Positions 52,666 through 61,302 of a DNA stretch of 64,000 nt are shown piece after piece; positions within the stretch are counted from its first letter, which is position 1; each line of letters begins with the position of its first letter. The notes below the pieces were generated by a model. It made no database searches and was not told the DNA's origin. It saw only the letters and a list, made by a program, of their open reading frames with translations. The translations under genes and the position numbers were made by a program. This stretch comes from VXNE01 sp963665455 (GTDB taxonomy: Bacteria; Pseudomonadota; Gammaproteobacteria; Pseudomonadales; Azotimanducaceae): the NCBI GenBank assembly GCA_963665455.1, contig OY762279.1:2790001-2854000 (forward strand), written 5' to 3'.

Positions 52666-54057
52666 TCAAGGCAACGCCACGAACGACCTGGCGTTGCCCC
52701 GCTGCACATACAACGCCAGCGCCCCGTCCTCGGCATTGACGATCTCGAAAAACTCACGCGTGTTGCGCACGGGCTTGCGGTTGACGTGCAGGATGATGTC
52801 CCCCGGGCGCAACCCCGCGCGCGCCGCCCTGCTACCCGGTTCGACTTGGGCCACCTCGACGCCCTCGACTTCGCCGTGGAGCGGGTGTTGCGGCCCAATG
52901 TTGCGAAACTCCGCGCCGTCGAAACGCCCCGGTGCGCCACTGCTTTCCGCCACGGCGAAGTCCCCTTCACCGATGGCGATGCGCTTCTCGATCCGTTCGC
53001 CGTCGCGCAGCAGTCCGACCAGCACTTCCTCGCCCACCGGCACGAGCCCGACCCGATTGCGCAAGTCCGCCGCGCCCTCCACCGCCTCGCCGTCGATGCT
53101 CACGATCACGTCGTAGGGGCGAATGTCCGCCTCCTCGGCCGGGGAATCCTCCATCACCTGGGACACCACCACGCCCTTGTCGGCACCGAGCCCGAGCCCC
53201 TCGGCGACGCCGGGCTCGACGTTGCTGATCACCACGCCCAGCAGCCCCCGGCGCACCTCCCCGAACTCCAGGAGCTGCTCCACGACGGCCTTCACCATCC
53301 GCGTCGGCACGGCGAAGCCGATGCCCACGCTGCCGCCGCTCGGCGAGCTGATGGCCGTGTTGATGCCGACGAGTTGCCCGTCGAGATCCACCAACGCGCC
53401 GCCCGAGTTGCCCCGGTTGATGGAGGCATCGGTCTGGATGAAGTCCTCGTAGCCCTCTAGGCCCAGGCCGCTGCGCCCGAGCGCGCTGACGATGCCGAGG
53501 GTCACCGTCTGACCAAGGCCGAAGGGATTGCCGATGGCGACGACGAAATCCCCGACCTCGAGGGAATCCGAGTCCCCGGGCGGAAGCTGCGCCAGATCCT
53601 CCGCCTCGATGCGCAGCAGGGCCACGTCGGTGCCGGGGTCGCTGCCCACCATGGTGGCCTCGAACTCGCGCCGGTCCCGCAGCGTCACGACGATCTCCTC
53701 CGCGCCGTTCACCACGTGGTGGTTCGTGACGACGAGGCCGTCGCTGTCGATGATCACGCCCGAGCCGATGCCCTGGACCGGGACGCTACGCTGGCCCGGC
53801 GCATTGAAGAACCGACGGAAGAAGGGATCGTCCATCAACGGGTTCCGCTGCATGCGCCGGCCGCGCACGGAGATGTTCACCACCGCCGGCGTCACCTCCT
53901 TGAGCACCGGGGCCACCGTGAGCTTCTCCGTCGCCGCGGCGGCGCCCGTTGCGGCCATCCACGCCAAGCCCAGCAATAGCACTGTGTAGCGTCCCGTACG
54001 CCCAAGGGCGGAGGGAACCCAATGTCCCCGGCCCCGGAGTTGCGTGCGCATCGTCAT
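52666..54057 (-). CDS. degQ: Periplasmic serine protease of the DegP/DegQ family
   Basis: A 463-aa HtrA protease. N-terminal signal (YTVLLLGLAWMAATGAAAA), trypsin-like domain with His114 (TNHHVV), Asp144 (GTDVALL) and Ser218 (GNSGGAL), then two PDZ domains (about 265-360 and 375-460, the second ending GLRPGDIILHVNRKPV). The LA loop between residues 65 and 95 is short, favouring DegQ over DegP. It degrades or refolds misfolded envelope proteins, which fits a cell exporting many barrels. Strong AAGGAGG ribosome site at 54061. Confidence 0.92.
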   Translation of the reverse strand: MTMRTQLRGRGHWVPSALGRTGRYTVLLLGLAWMAATGAAAATEKLTVAPVLKEVTPAVVNISVRGRRMQRNPLMDDPFFRRFFNAPGQRSVPVQGIGSGVIIDSDGLVVTNHHVVNGAEEIVVTLRDRREFEATMVGSDPGTDVALLRIEAEDLAQLPPGDSDSLEVGDFVVAIGNPFGLGQTVTLGIVSALGRSGLGLEGYEDFIQTDASINRGNSGGALVDLDGQLVGINTAISSPSGGSVGIGFAVPTRMVKAVVEQLLEFGEVRRGLLGVVISNVEPGVAEGLGLGADKGVVVSQVMEDSPAEEADIRPYDVIVSIDGEAVEGAADLRNRVGLVPVGEEVLVGLLRDGERIEKRIAIGEGDFAVAESSGAPGRFDGAEFRNIGPQHPLHGEVEGVEVAQVEPGSRAARAGLRPGDIILHVNRKPVRNTREFFEIVNAEDGALALYVQRGNARSFVALP

Positions 54058-54342
54058 CCATCCTCCTTTCGTCGAAGTGCACCCGCCGTTAGAGCCACTA
54101 TAGGCGCTCCGGCGTTTTGCGGCATCCTACAGAGTCGCAGGGGCGGCCATCTCGGTTTGGTCTAGTCGGCAGGTGGGGCTCACGCGCCCGTTGGACGGCT
54201 GCCGGCGCTTTCCGCCGCCAGTCCGGCGTGGCGTGGCAGCGCCTCGGGCAGGATGCTGCGGGGCAGAGCTGCCGGTACAGAGGAATAGGACCTGCTTCCG
54301 GGGTGCGGTCATGGGTAGTGGGTCATCTTCGCTCTGTCCATT

Positions 54343-54358
54343 GAGCACAGTTATGCTC
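54343..54358. promoter_or_regulatory. Candidate operator at the vapB start
   Basis: Inverted repeat gagca-N6-tgctc, 7 nt before the vapB ATG, the place and size of an RHH antitoxin operator. The preceding 54068-54342 between degQ and vapB shows nothing else I can support. Confidence 0.4.
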
Positions 54359-54364
54359 TGCATC

Positions 54365-54619
54365 ATGCGAACGACAATATCGCTCAACGAGCATCTCTCG
54401 AATCAGGTGCGTCGCGCGGCGACTGCTCAGAGGCTTAGTGTGAGTGCGTTCATCGCCAAAGTCCTGGACGACGCGCTGAAGCAGGGTACACCATTGGAGC
54501 CTCCGGCGTTCCGGCTGGTCACCACATCTGGCGCGCACGTTCGCCCCGGCGTTGACCTGGACCGGCCGAGGTCCGCGGATACCGAAGACGACGAAACGCT
54601 GTTCAGCCCGAGGCGGTAG
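54365..54619 (+). CDS. vapB: VapB-type ribbon-helix-helix antitoxin
   Basis: An 84-aa protein: beta-strand MRTTISLNEHL, helices LSNQVRRAATAQRLSVSAFI and AKVLDDAL (RHH fold), then a flexible toxin-binding tail (FRLVTTSGAHVRPGVDLDRP) that matches VapB proteins paired with PIN toxins. The ATG at 54365 was chosen for the RHH strand. The partner gene directly downstream is broken, so this antitoxin has no functional toxin here. Confidence 0.8.
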   Translation: MRTTISLNEHLSNQVRRAATAQRLSVSAFIAKVLDDALKQGTPLEPPAFRLVTTSGAHVRPGVDLDRPRSADTEDDETLFSPRR

Positions 54620-54626
54620 CGGCCCG

Positions 54627-54799
54627 ATGCTGCTCCCGACGTCAATCGCGAGGCGTACGCAACGGGCAAGCTCGTTGCGGACGCTCAGCACGCCGCCATT
54701 GCGGTGGAGCACGGATGCACCATGGTTTCGACCGACTCGGACTTCGACCGGTTTTGCAGGGCTTCGATGGCAGCACCCACTTCGCCCAGGCAGGGCTAA
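54627..54799 (+). pseudogene. Collapsed vapC (PIN-domain toxin) remnant
   Basis: Eight bases after vapB an ATG begins MLLP; with one missing base restored the next codons read DVN, the canonical MLLPDVN start of PIN toxins. The frame then jumps to the PIN C-terminal part: LVADAQHAAIAVEHGCTMVS followed by TDSDFDRF and a stop. About 80 central residues, including most acidic catalytic positions, are missing. Both a frameshift and an internal deletion are therefore needed to explain it. Confidence 0.75.
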
Positions 54800-54902
54800 G
54801 CCCAGGGAATGATCCATGCCGCCAAAACCGCCGGAAGCGTCGGCGGCGCCACATCACGCGTCCCGACTCGGCGCTTGGCGCCTAGCCAAGGCATGTTCGG
54901 CC

Positions 54903-55577
54903 TCATGCGGCATGCGCCGGCGCCTGCCGCGTGGCCCAGTGGCACCCGCGCCGCATGATCTCCCGCGCCTCGGGCACGTCGAAATCCCGGGCGACGTGGC
55001 CGAGGGAGCTATAGAAGACGCGCCCGGCACCGTAGCGCTTCTTCCAGCACACGGGCATGACGACGTCCTTCACCCAGTCGATGCCCCAGTGCCGACCCTC
55101 GAAGGTGGTCGTCGCGAGCACCTCGTTCGAGGGATCGACGTGCATGAAGTACTGCTCGGAGTGCATCGCGAAGTCCTCGAGGCCGGCGACGATGGGGTCG
55201 TCCGACGCGATGTTGACCGTGTAGTCGATGATCCCGCCGGGATGGCAGATGAACTGCCCGCCGACCATGAACTGATACTCGACGTTGGCGCGGAAGGCGT
55301 CGCCCATGCCGCCGTGCCAGCCGGCGCAGCCCGTCCCGTTGCGGACGGCGCGCAGGAGGCCGCTCTCCTCGTCCCGCCCGATGCGAGACATCGTCCACAC
55401 CGGGACCACGAGATCGACGCCATCCATGAACGCCTCGTCTGCGAACGGCGCGAGGGAATCGGACACCGCCACGTCGCAGCCATCGGCCCGCAAGAGTTCC
55501 GCGAAGAGGTTGGCGGTGGCCTCCGGTTCGTGGCCGTCCCAGCCACCCCAGGTGATGAAGACGCGTGGTTCAGGCAT
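54903..55577 (-). CDS. ThuA-like protein (trehalose utilisation family)
   Basis: A 224-aa class-I glutamine-amidotransferase-like protein of the ThuA group: start EPRVFITWGGWDGHEP, mid-region GWHGGMGDAFRANVEYQFMV, and HPIV-like SDDPIVAGLEDFAMHSEQYF. ThuA-type proteins accompany sugar catabolism and often sit beside Gfo/Idh/MocA dehydrogenases, as here, with an 8-nt overlap. Family members are implicated in keto-sugar metabolism; the exact substrate is unknown. Confidence 0.82.
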   Translation of the reverse strand: MPEPRVFITWGGWDGHEPEATANLFAELLRADGCDVAVSDSLAPFADEAFMDGVDLVVPVWTMSRIGRDEESGLLRAVRNGTGCAGWHGGMGDAFRANVEYQFMVGGQFICHPGGIIDYTVNIASDDPIVAGLEDFAMHSEQYFMHVDPSNEVLATTTFEGRHWGIDWVKDVVMPVCWKKRYGAGRVFYSSLGHVARDFDVPEAREIMRRGCHWATRQAPAHAA

Positions 55578-56670
55578 CGAGTGCTCCGTGTTCGAGGTTC
55601 GCCGGCAGCGGCGTGGGCCGCTGCGGCCGGGTGGTCAGCGTGACGTAGACGCCCTCCCGAGAGGAGCGTCCGAACGCCTCCATGGCCTCCAGCACGTGCA
55701 GCGCCAGTGCGCCGCTGCACCGGTGCGGCCGACCCGTCCGCAGCGCCGTGCACATGTCCGCGAGGCCGATGCTGCGCATGTTGTCCGTGTAGCCGTGCGT
55801 GAGCGGCACCTCTGCCCAGTCGCTCCCGCGTTCCGAGACGCGGACCGTGCCGCCGAAGCGGTTTGGGTCCGGGGCGGAGAGGCTACCCTCCACACCGTGG
55901 AACTCGATACGTGGGTGCGAGTGACGCCACACGTCGAAGCTCATGATGACGGTGGCCATGGTGCCGCTAACGAACTCGATAATGCCCACGGCGTGCGTAT
56001 CCACTTCCACGGTGATCTTCTGCCCCGCACGCGGCTTCGATGTGATCGTGCGTTCGTCGAGGCCGCGTCCGGTCATCGCCGTCACCCGCGCGATGGGCCC
56101 TAGGGCGTGGACCAGTGCCGTCAGGTAGTACGGCCCCATGTCGAAGAGCGGCCCACCGCCCGGACGATAGTAGAAGTCCGGGTTCGGATGCCACGACTCG
56201 TGACCGCGGATCATCATGCAGGCCGTGGCGGAGAGGGGCCGGCCAATGGCACCGGCGTCGATGAGGCCGCGGACAGTCTGATGGCCGCCGCCGAGGAAGG
56301 TGTCTGGGGCACAGCCAACCCGCAGCCCGTTGCGTTCCGCCAACTCGACCACCTCGACGCCGTCTGCGAAAGCCAGTGCGAACGGCTTCTCGCAGTAGAC
56401 GTGCTTGCCGGCCAAGAGCGCTGCCCGATTGACTTCCGCATGTGCGGCCGGGACGGTGAGGTTGAGGATCGCCTCGATGTCGTCGCGGGCGAGGAGGGTG
56501 TCTGGGGGGAGGGCTTCGATGTTGAAGTCTGCGGCCGTCGTTTCTGCGGCCGTGGGGTTGATGTCGGCGCAAGCGGTGACCTCGAAGGCGGGGAACGTCG
56601 CCGCGGCGCGGAGATAGGCCGGGGCGATGGTTCCGCAGCCGATTAGGCCGATGGGGACGGGTTTGGTCAT
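55570..56670 (-). CDS. Gfo/Idh/MocA-family NAD(P)-dependent oxidoreductase
   Basis: A 366-aa dehydrogenase with N-terminal Rossmann motif IGLIGCGTIAPAYL, the EKP catalytic lysine motif (HVYCEKPFALAF near 98) and a C-terminal alpha/beta domain with MMIRGHESWHPNPDFYYRPG. It oxidises or reduces a sugar or cyclitol. First gene of a two-gene unit with thuA. The preceding 84 nt separate it from the 132-aa gene of the ParA cassette on the same strand. Confidence 0.88.
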   Translation of the reverse strand: MTKPVPIGLIGCGTIAPAYLRAAATFPAFEVTACADINPTAAETTAADFNIEALPPDTLLARDDIEAILNLTVPAAHAEVNRAALLAGKHVYCEKPFALAFADGVEVVELAERNGLRVGCAPDTFLGGGHQTVRGLIDAGAIGRPLSATACMMIRGHESWHPNPDFYYRPGGGPLFDMGPYYLTALVHALGPIARVTAMTGRGLDERTITSKPRAGQKITVEVDTHAVGIIEFVSGTMATVIMSFDVWRHSHPRIEFHGVEGSLSAPDPNRFGGTVRVSERGSDWAEVPLTHGYTDNMRSIGLADMCTALRTGRPHRCSGALALHVLEAMEAFGRSSREGVYVTLTTRPQRPTPLPANLEHGALDA

Positions 56671-56754
56671 GATGGGGGCTCGGTGTTTGAAACGCCGTCT
56701 GGGTCAGCGCCGCGGCGACGCGAGCTGCCCAGTCGCGACGCCAAGCGGACTCCC

Positions 56755-57153
56755 CTACCTCGTCACTAGATCGTCTCGCAGCGGATCCTCAGCCGACACG
56801 GCCACATCGCCGCTTGTGCCGGCGTTGAGCTTGTATCCTGCCCCGGGCAGATAGTGACTGGTCGACAACGGCGATGACTGCAACTCCAGATCAAACTCCT
56901 TCGTCGTTGGGTTCCCGCATGCGACGTACCACTCCTCCGATCCGGCCTCTACCATCAAGTCGCGCAGGTCCACCGCTCCGCTGCGGAACTCGACAAGTCG
57001 CTCCGGCGAGACGCCCACAACCGCGAATAGCGTCTTGCCGTTGCGGATGTCTGCCGCTACAGCCAGATAGTGACCGCCGATTCGGTCTCGTGCCTCGAAG
57101 AGGATCGGTCCGTCGTAGTAGTCGAGCGTCGCCGTGTGATGTACGGCCTTCAC
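56755..57153 (-). CDS. Hypothetical protein downstream of the ParA cassette
   Basis: A 132-aa protein with a GTG start (57153) and no family that I can name with certainty. Visible features: an N-terminal strand-rich part (LDYYDGPILFEARDRIGGHYLA, given in two parts as LDYYDGPILFEARD and RIGGHYLA), an amphipathic VGVSPERLVEFRSGAVDLRD and a polar C-terminus with no membrane segment. Codon use is less GC-biased than the sugar genes. It lies 223 nt below the 155-aa gene, same strand, so it may be the third member of the cassette. Not recognised as a toxin or nuclease. Confidence 0.55.
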   Translation of the reverse strand: MKAVHHTATLDYYDGPILFEARDRIGGHYLAVAADIRNGKTLFAVVGVSPERLVEFRSGAVDLRDLMVEAGSEEWYVACGNPTTKEFDLELQSSPLSTSHYLPGAGYKLNAGTSGDVAVSAEDPLRDDLVTR

Positions 57154-57376
57154 GTCAATTCGCCTCGCAGTCGCGACAGTGTTGTACTCCGCCAGCGGCC
57201 ACTACAGTGTAGTGTGATCTGGCCTGGTCTGTTGAAACCGGTCGTGCCCTCCATGACCTGATACTCGACGTTCGAGGGAAGGCGTCTTCTCGTGCGAGAA
57301 ACGGCCCCTTGGCCGATGTCTTGCCTCGTAGTAGATCGTTCCGACGCAACTCGTCGTCGTCAAGAGGCCCCTACGC
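57154..57376. other. Gene-free gap with a short thuA-like echo
   Basis: No credible gene. The 36 bases at 57251-57286 resemble 55265-55301 inside thuA (about 32 of 37 positions by eye, one gap), in the same orientation but out of frame. Confidence 0.45.
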
Positions 57377-57844
57377 TCACGCCTTCGAAGTCGTCGGATT
57401 CGACGATTCCGGTCGATCAGGCGAACTCGGGGTGATGCCGCGAACGGCGTCCGCACGAATACGGAAACCCACGGTAGCTTCAATCAGCCGCTCCCTGAGG
57501 TGTTCAGATGTGGCGCTCTTAGGCGCTGGGACGTCCAAGGTCCGTGCTAGTGCAAAGAGGTCGGCCTTACTGTGCAGCTTCTGATCCATCAACTCGCGTG
57601 CGACCTCACGTGACGTCGCCTTGAGCAGATTCCTTCGGAGAAGATCAAGTTCGTCCTTGGAGCAGGACGGCGCGCGCGCGCCTCTCCGGCGCCGTTTTTC
57701 GGGCAATTGAATCTCAAACTTATCGCCCGCAATGAGTCGTGCGACGTCCGCATCGTCCATCGTCTGGATGTGACGAGCCAAGCTCCTTAAGAGCGCTACT
57801 AGCTCACGCTTGACGAACGGCTTGGTCTCCAACTTACTGCTCAC
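57377..57844 (-). CDS. Small basic partner protein of the ParA-like ATPase
   Basis: A 155-aa helical, basic protein (KRRRRGARAP in the middle). Its GTG start overlaps the ATPase stop by 4 nt (GTGA), so translation is coupled. The C-terminal half (LLKATSREVARELMDQKLHS followed by KADLFALARTL) looks like a small all-helical, possibly SAP- or HTH-like domain. ParA partners (ParB, MipZ-type or adaptor proteins) are often small and basic, but this one lacks the ParB signature. Role unknown. Confidence 0.6.
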   Translation of the reverse strand: MSSKLETKPFVKRELVALLRSLARHIQTMDDADVARLIAGDKFEIQLPEKRRRRGARAPSCSKDELDLLRRNLLKATSREVARELMDQKLHSKADLFALARTLDVPAPKSATSEHLRERLIEATVGFRIRADAVRGITPSSPDRPESSNPTTSKA

Positions 57845-58746
57845 AGGTTCAGCTTGTGCTCAAACTCGGTAACGAAACGCTCGATCTCCTCGCGCGGCGT
57901 ACTGCTCCGCCCCAACGCCACCGGAACGCCGTATTGTGGGGCGTCCGCGAATAGCGAGTTGTTGGTCCTGATCCAGTTGTCCATCACCGGGACGTTGAGC
58001 TGCTCGACTTCGCTGATGAACTGCGCCTGTGTGCTTATAGGTTCGCCCGCATAGACCTGCACCATTGTGAACACTACTCCGAGGATCCGTGGATCGATCG
58101 GCTCGGCGCGCCCGCCTCTCGCGTAGAAGTTGAAGTCCTCAATCAGTTGATCCAGGTTCCTGAGGAGATAAGAAATCCCAAGAGTCGACAGATAATCCGG
58201 CTTGGCCGGAACTAGAACACAGTCGCTGGCAACGATGGCGGTCTTTGTGACGATGTTGAAGTTGGGTGGGCAGTCGATGAGGACGATGTCGTAGTCCTCT
58301 GCTATTGGTTCCAATCCATGTCTCAAGCGCTCGTGCACTCTCAGATAGTTCCTTGCGTTCTGGTCAGGACTCGCACCCCCGAGCTGCGTTGCCAACTCCA
58401 AGTCCACGTTGAGCAAGCCGAGATGCGATGCGACCAGCCCCACATCGCCCTCGCCGCCGTGACCTCTGATCGCCGTACGTACCTTCTCAGGCCAAATGAC
58501 CAGTGCCTCTAAAGGCATCGGCAGGCCTTCCTCATGTGACTCGAACCACGACTTGATCGTGCATTGGTCTTCCAGTTCATCCCTCCAGAAATCGGGAGTG
58601 ACGAAGGAAAACGTTAGGCTCGCCTGAGCGTCGAGGTCAATCAGCAGCACCTTCTTGCCACGCCACGCCAGTTCGGCGGCAAGGTTCGCGGTAGTAGTCG
58701 TCTTACCGACGCCTCCCTTGTAGTTCATTGTGGCAACGATCGGCAA
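57841..58746 (-). CDS. ParA/MinD-family ATPase
   Basis: A 301-aa deviant-Walker ATPase: P-loop KGGVGKTT at 10-17, Walker A' LIDLDAQASLTF, and switch motif VLIDCPPNFN. Its full ParA-like C-terminus ends in EIERFVTEFEHKLNL. I prefer the TTG at 58746 because GGAGAGA lies at ideal distance and gives MPIVATMNYKGG, the usual ParA start; an upstream TTG at 58797 would add 17 unrelated residues. Chromosomal parAB is normally beside gidA or in a plasmid; neither is here, and no parS-like repeats are seen. Codon use is AT-richer than the surrounding genes. Confidence 0.8.
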   Translation of the reverse strand: MPIVATMNYKGGVGKTTTTANLAAELAWRGKKVLLIDLDAQASLTFSFVTPDFWRDELEDQCTIKSWFESHEEGLPMPLEALVIWPEKVRTAIRGHGGEGDVGLVASHLGLLNVDLELATQLGGASPDQNARNYLRVHERLRHGLEPIAEDYDIVLIDCPPNFNIVTKTAIVASDCVLVPAKPDYLSTLGISYLLRNLDQLIEDFNFYARGGRAEPIDPRILGVVFTMVQVYAGEPISTQAQFISEVEQLNVPVMDNWIRTNNSLFADAPQYGVPVALGRSSTPREEIERFVTEFEHKLNL

Positions 58747-58750
58747 CTTG

Positions 58751-58757
58751 TCTCTCC
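58751..58757 (-). promoter_or_regulatory. Ribosome-binding site that fixes the ParA start
   Basis: GGAGAGA on the minus strand ends four bases before TTG 58746, which supports that start over the upstream TTG. Confidence 0.55.
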
Positions 58758-58921
58758 AATACGAGCCTGACGAATCGAACTTGCAGCGTACGCGCAATTC
58801 GCCTTACGGGCAACGGGGCGCAAGAGGCCGCGAGGAACGGCATTCGCGTACCGCAGTTTGCGGGCACCTCCTCGGATTGCAGCCGGGAGCCCGTAGGCGC
58901 CGGGTCGAACGCACAGAGTAC

Positions 58922-59797
58922 TCAATCACCGGACGACACTCCGAGGTGCTCCCGAAAGAACCCCACCGTCTCCCCCCTCGACCGCACCTGATCCTCCCCC
59001 CGAAACCCATGCCCCGCCCCCTCAATCACGACCACCTCGTTCACCACCCCCACCTTCTCCAACGCCGCACGCATATGCTCACTGTTCGCAAGCGGCACCA
59101 GCTCGTCCTTATCCCCATGGATCAGCAGCACGGGCGGATCGTCCGCACTGGCGAAGCGGATGGGCGAGACGTCCCCGGCCAACGCCGCGTCGAAATCAAG
59201 CGCCGGAAACCGCTCGCTCGGCCCCACGATCCGCGTCAGATCAACGGGCGGAAACAGCGCAACGACAGCCTGCACGCGGCTCGATACCCGCTCCACGGGG
59301 TCTTCGGCATCCGCATCCCCCGCGTCCCCGGCGAGGCCAAGCATCAACGACAGGTGTCCCCCCGCGCTACCCCCGTGTGCGCCGATCCGCTCGGGATCGA
59401 TGCCGTAGTCGGTGGCGTGCAGGCGAATGTGCCGCACGGCGCGGCGCACGTCGTCCACGGCTTCCGGCACTTTGAAGCGGGGTGCGCTGCCGTGGTGGAC
59501 GGCGAAGACGGTGAAGCCGGCGTCGAGCAGGTGCTCGAACCACGTCACGCGCTGGCCGGGGGGCTGCCAGCGGGAGAACCAGCCGCCGCTCACCATGAAC
59601 GCGATGGCCGCGCCGTTGGCTTCGTGGGGGCGGAACACATCGTAGAAGAGCGCCATGCCGGCCTTGTGGCCGTAGACGACGTCCGCCGTGACGGTGTGCT
59701 CGGGCGTTGCCGCTGCCGACGTTTCGGTGGCGGTGGCAGCGGTGAAGGGAAGGAGCAGCAGTACGGTGGCGGCGAACAGGCGACGAAGCAGGCGCAT
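58922..59797 (-). CDS. Secreted alpha/beta hydrolase
   Basis: A 291-aa exported hydrolase: signal peptide (LRRLFAATVLLLLPFTAATA), oxyanion region VSGGWFSRW, nucleophile GGSAGGHL and late histidine GAGHGFRG with DKDELVP as acid region. It resembles the BD-FAE/acetylxylan-esterase group acting on acylated sugars or polyesters; the periplasmic location suggests scavenging of esters from outside. Confidence 0.82.
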   Translation of the reverse strand: MRLLRRLFAATVLLLLPFTAATATETSAAATPEHTVTADVVYGHKAGMALFYDVFRPHEANGAAIAFMVSGGWFSRWQPPGQRVTWFEHLLDAGFTVFAVHHGSAPRFKVPEAVDDVRRAVRHIRLHATDYGIDPERIGAHGGSAGGHLSLMLGLAGDAGDADAEDPVERVSSRVQAVVALFPPVDLTRIVGPSERFPALDFDAALAGDVSPIRFASADDPPVLLIHGDKDELVPLANSEHMRAALEKVGVVNEVVVIEGAGHGFRGEDQVRSRGETVGFFREHLGVSSGD

Positions 59798-59928
59798 CGG
59801 GAGTCGGTCTCGGTCTGGGTGGGGCGGGATGATAGCCCGCTAGGCGTGGGGTCGGGTGCCGTCTGGAACGCGTCCCGATCAGGCCGGGATCGTTTGTCAC
59901 GGATACCGCATTGGTTTAGGGTTGACCC

Positions 59929-60266
59929 ATGGACCTCGAACAGCGCCGCCGCGATCTGGTTGCGCGGCGAGCGGAGTTGTCGGAGCGCATGGCGCGCGTC
60001 GCGACCAAGACGCAGCACCGCTCCGAGCCGTTGTCGGCGGACTTCGCCGAGCAGGCGGTGGAACTCGAGATCAAGGCGTCCTGGTGGCCCTCGACGGCGA
60101 GCTGAGCGCGGAGCTCCGCGCCACCGAGATCGCGCTGCGCCGCATCGATACGGGCGACTACGAGTACTGCATGCGCTGCGGCGAGGAGATCGGCGAGGCA
60201 CGGCTGAACGTGCTGCCGTCCGTGACGCTCTGCATCAAGTGCGCCGAGGCGCAGGATCGGGGCTGA
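59929..60266 (+). pseudogene. DksA/TraR-type zinc-finger protein, frameshifted
   Basis: The frame from ATG 59929 encodes a DksA/TraR-like coiled N-terminus (MDLEQRRRDLVARRAELSER, then SEPLSADFAEQAVELE) but closes at 60105. One missing base near 60070-60072 would join it to the other frame, VLVALDGELSAELRATEIAL, whose C-terminus has the four-cysteine zinc finger CMRC ... CIKC and ends at 60266. Restored, the protein is 113 aa, the normal size for DksA-like RNA-polymerase regulators. It is either a real frameshift or a consensus error. Confidence 0.75.
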
Positions 60267-60323
60267 CCCGCCGCGCGCCAAGCCCGCCCCGGGACCAACG
60301 CTCCACGGCACGCCGCGCCGCCG

Positions 60324-61265
60324 TCACCTCCTCGGATCGAAGTCCGAAACCTCAGACAGCGTTTCGTAAAGCGCCCGCTCCCGAGGCGTGACTTCGGCGG
60401 GCACGTCGATCCGCACCGTCACCAGTTGATGCCCCGTGGGCGAACCCGGCAACCCCCGCCCGGTAAGCCGCAATCGGGTCCCCCCGGTCGTTCCCGCCGG
60501 AATCTTCAACCGCACCGGCCCGGTCAACGTGGAAACCGGCACGCTGGTGCCAAGCACCGCCTCCCAAGGCGTCACGCGCACCTCCGAGTGTACGTCGGCC
60601 CCATGCACGGTGAACTCCGGATGCGGCAACACTTGGAGCTCGATGTAGAGGTCGCCGGCGGTACCGCCGCTCCGGCCGGGTTGGCCCTGGCCACGGAGCC
60701 GGAAGCTCTGCCCGTCCGAGAGTCCGGGCGGCACCTTTACCTTCAGGCGCTTGGCGCCGCGCCGGGCGGTGGGATCGAGGGAGACCTCGACCGGCTCGAC
60801 CGCCGCGAGTTGCGGCAGGGTCACGCGCAGGATGGCGCGGGTGTCCTGACCGCGGGCCTTGCGGCCGAACTGCCGCGCGCGCATCGCCTCGCCGGCGGGT
60901 CCGCCCGGCCCCATCGCCTCGCCGAACAGCCCGCCGTCGCCGAACATCGCCTGGAAGAAGTCGCTGAAGCGGTCGGCGTCGCCCAGGCCGTTTTGGAAGT
61001 GGAACCGGCCCTCCCAGCCCGGCGGCGGGCGGAACTCTTGGCCGGCGCGCCAGTTGCTGCCGAGTTGGTCGTAGGCGGCGCGCTTCTCGGGGTCCTTCAG
61101 GACCTCGTAGGCCTCGCCGATCTCCTTGAAGTGCGCGTCGGCGTCGGCTTCCTTGCTGACGTCGGGGTGGTACTTGCGCGCGAGCCGCCGATAGGCGCGC
61201 TTGATGTCGTCCTGGCTCGCGCCGCGCTCGACGCCGAGGATCTCGTAGTAGTCTCGAAACTCCAT
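60324..61265 (-). CDS. cbpA: DnaJ-class co-chaperone CbpA
   Basis: A 313-aa J-protein: J-domain 1-70 with HPD at 33-35, a Gly/Phe-rich linker (GDGGLFGEAMGPGGPAGEAM), then the two C-terminal beta domains (SLDPTARRGAKRLKVKVPPG, then GQSFRLRGQGQPG). No CxxCxGxG zinc repeats, which separates CbpA from DnaJ. It stimulates the DnaK ATPase. Downstream of clpB on the same strand with an 80-nt gap containing a hairpin, so probably separate transcription. Confidence 0.9.
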   Translation of the reverse strand: MEFRDYYEILGVERGASQDDIKRAYRRLARKYHPDVSKEADADAHFKEIGEAYEVLKDPEKRAAYDQLGSNWRAGQEFRPPPGWEGRFHFQNGLGDADRFSDFFQAMFGDGGLFGEAMGPGGPAGEAMRARQFGRKARGQDTRAILRVTLPQLAAVEPVEVSLDPTARRGAKRLKVKVPPGLSDGQSFRLRGQGQPGRSGGTAGDLYIELQVLPHPEFTVHGADVHSEVRVTPWEAVLGTSVPVSTLTGPVRLKIPAGTTGGTRLRLTGRGLPGSPTGHQLVTVRIDVPAEVTPRERALYETLSEVSDFDPRR

Positions 61266-61302
61266 ACCCGCCTCCCTGCTTGCACGAGCTTACGCCCGCG
61301 TT

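Noticed and set aside
57202..57483. A 93-codon minus-strand frame in the ParA cassette.
   Set aside because: Overlaps the 155-aa gene in another frame, is Arg-rich, and covers the degraded thuA-like echo.
58922..59797. Secreted hydrolase as part of the ParA cassette.
   Set aside because: Strongly GC-biased codons, its own signal peptide and a clear esterase fold make it an ordinary neighbour.
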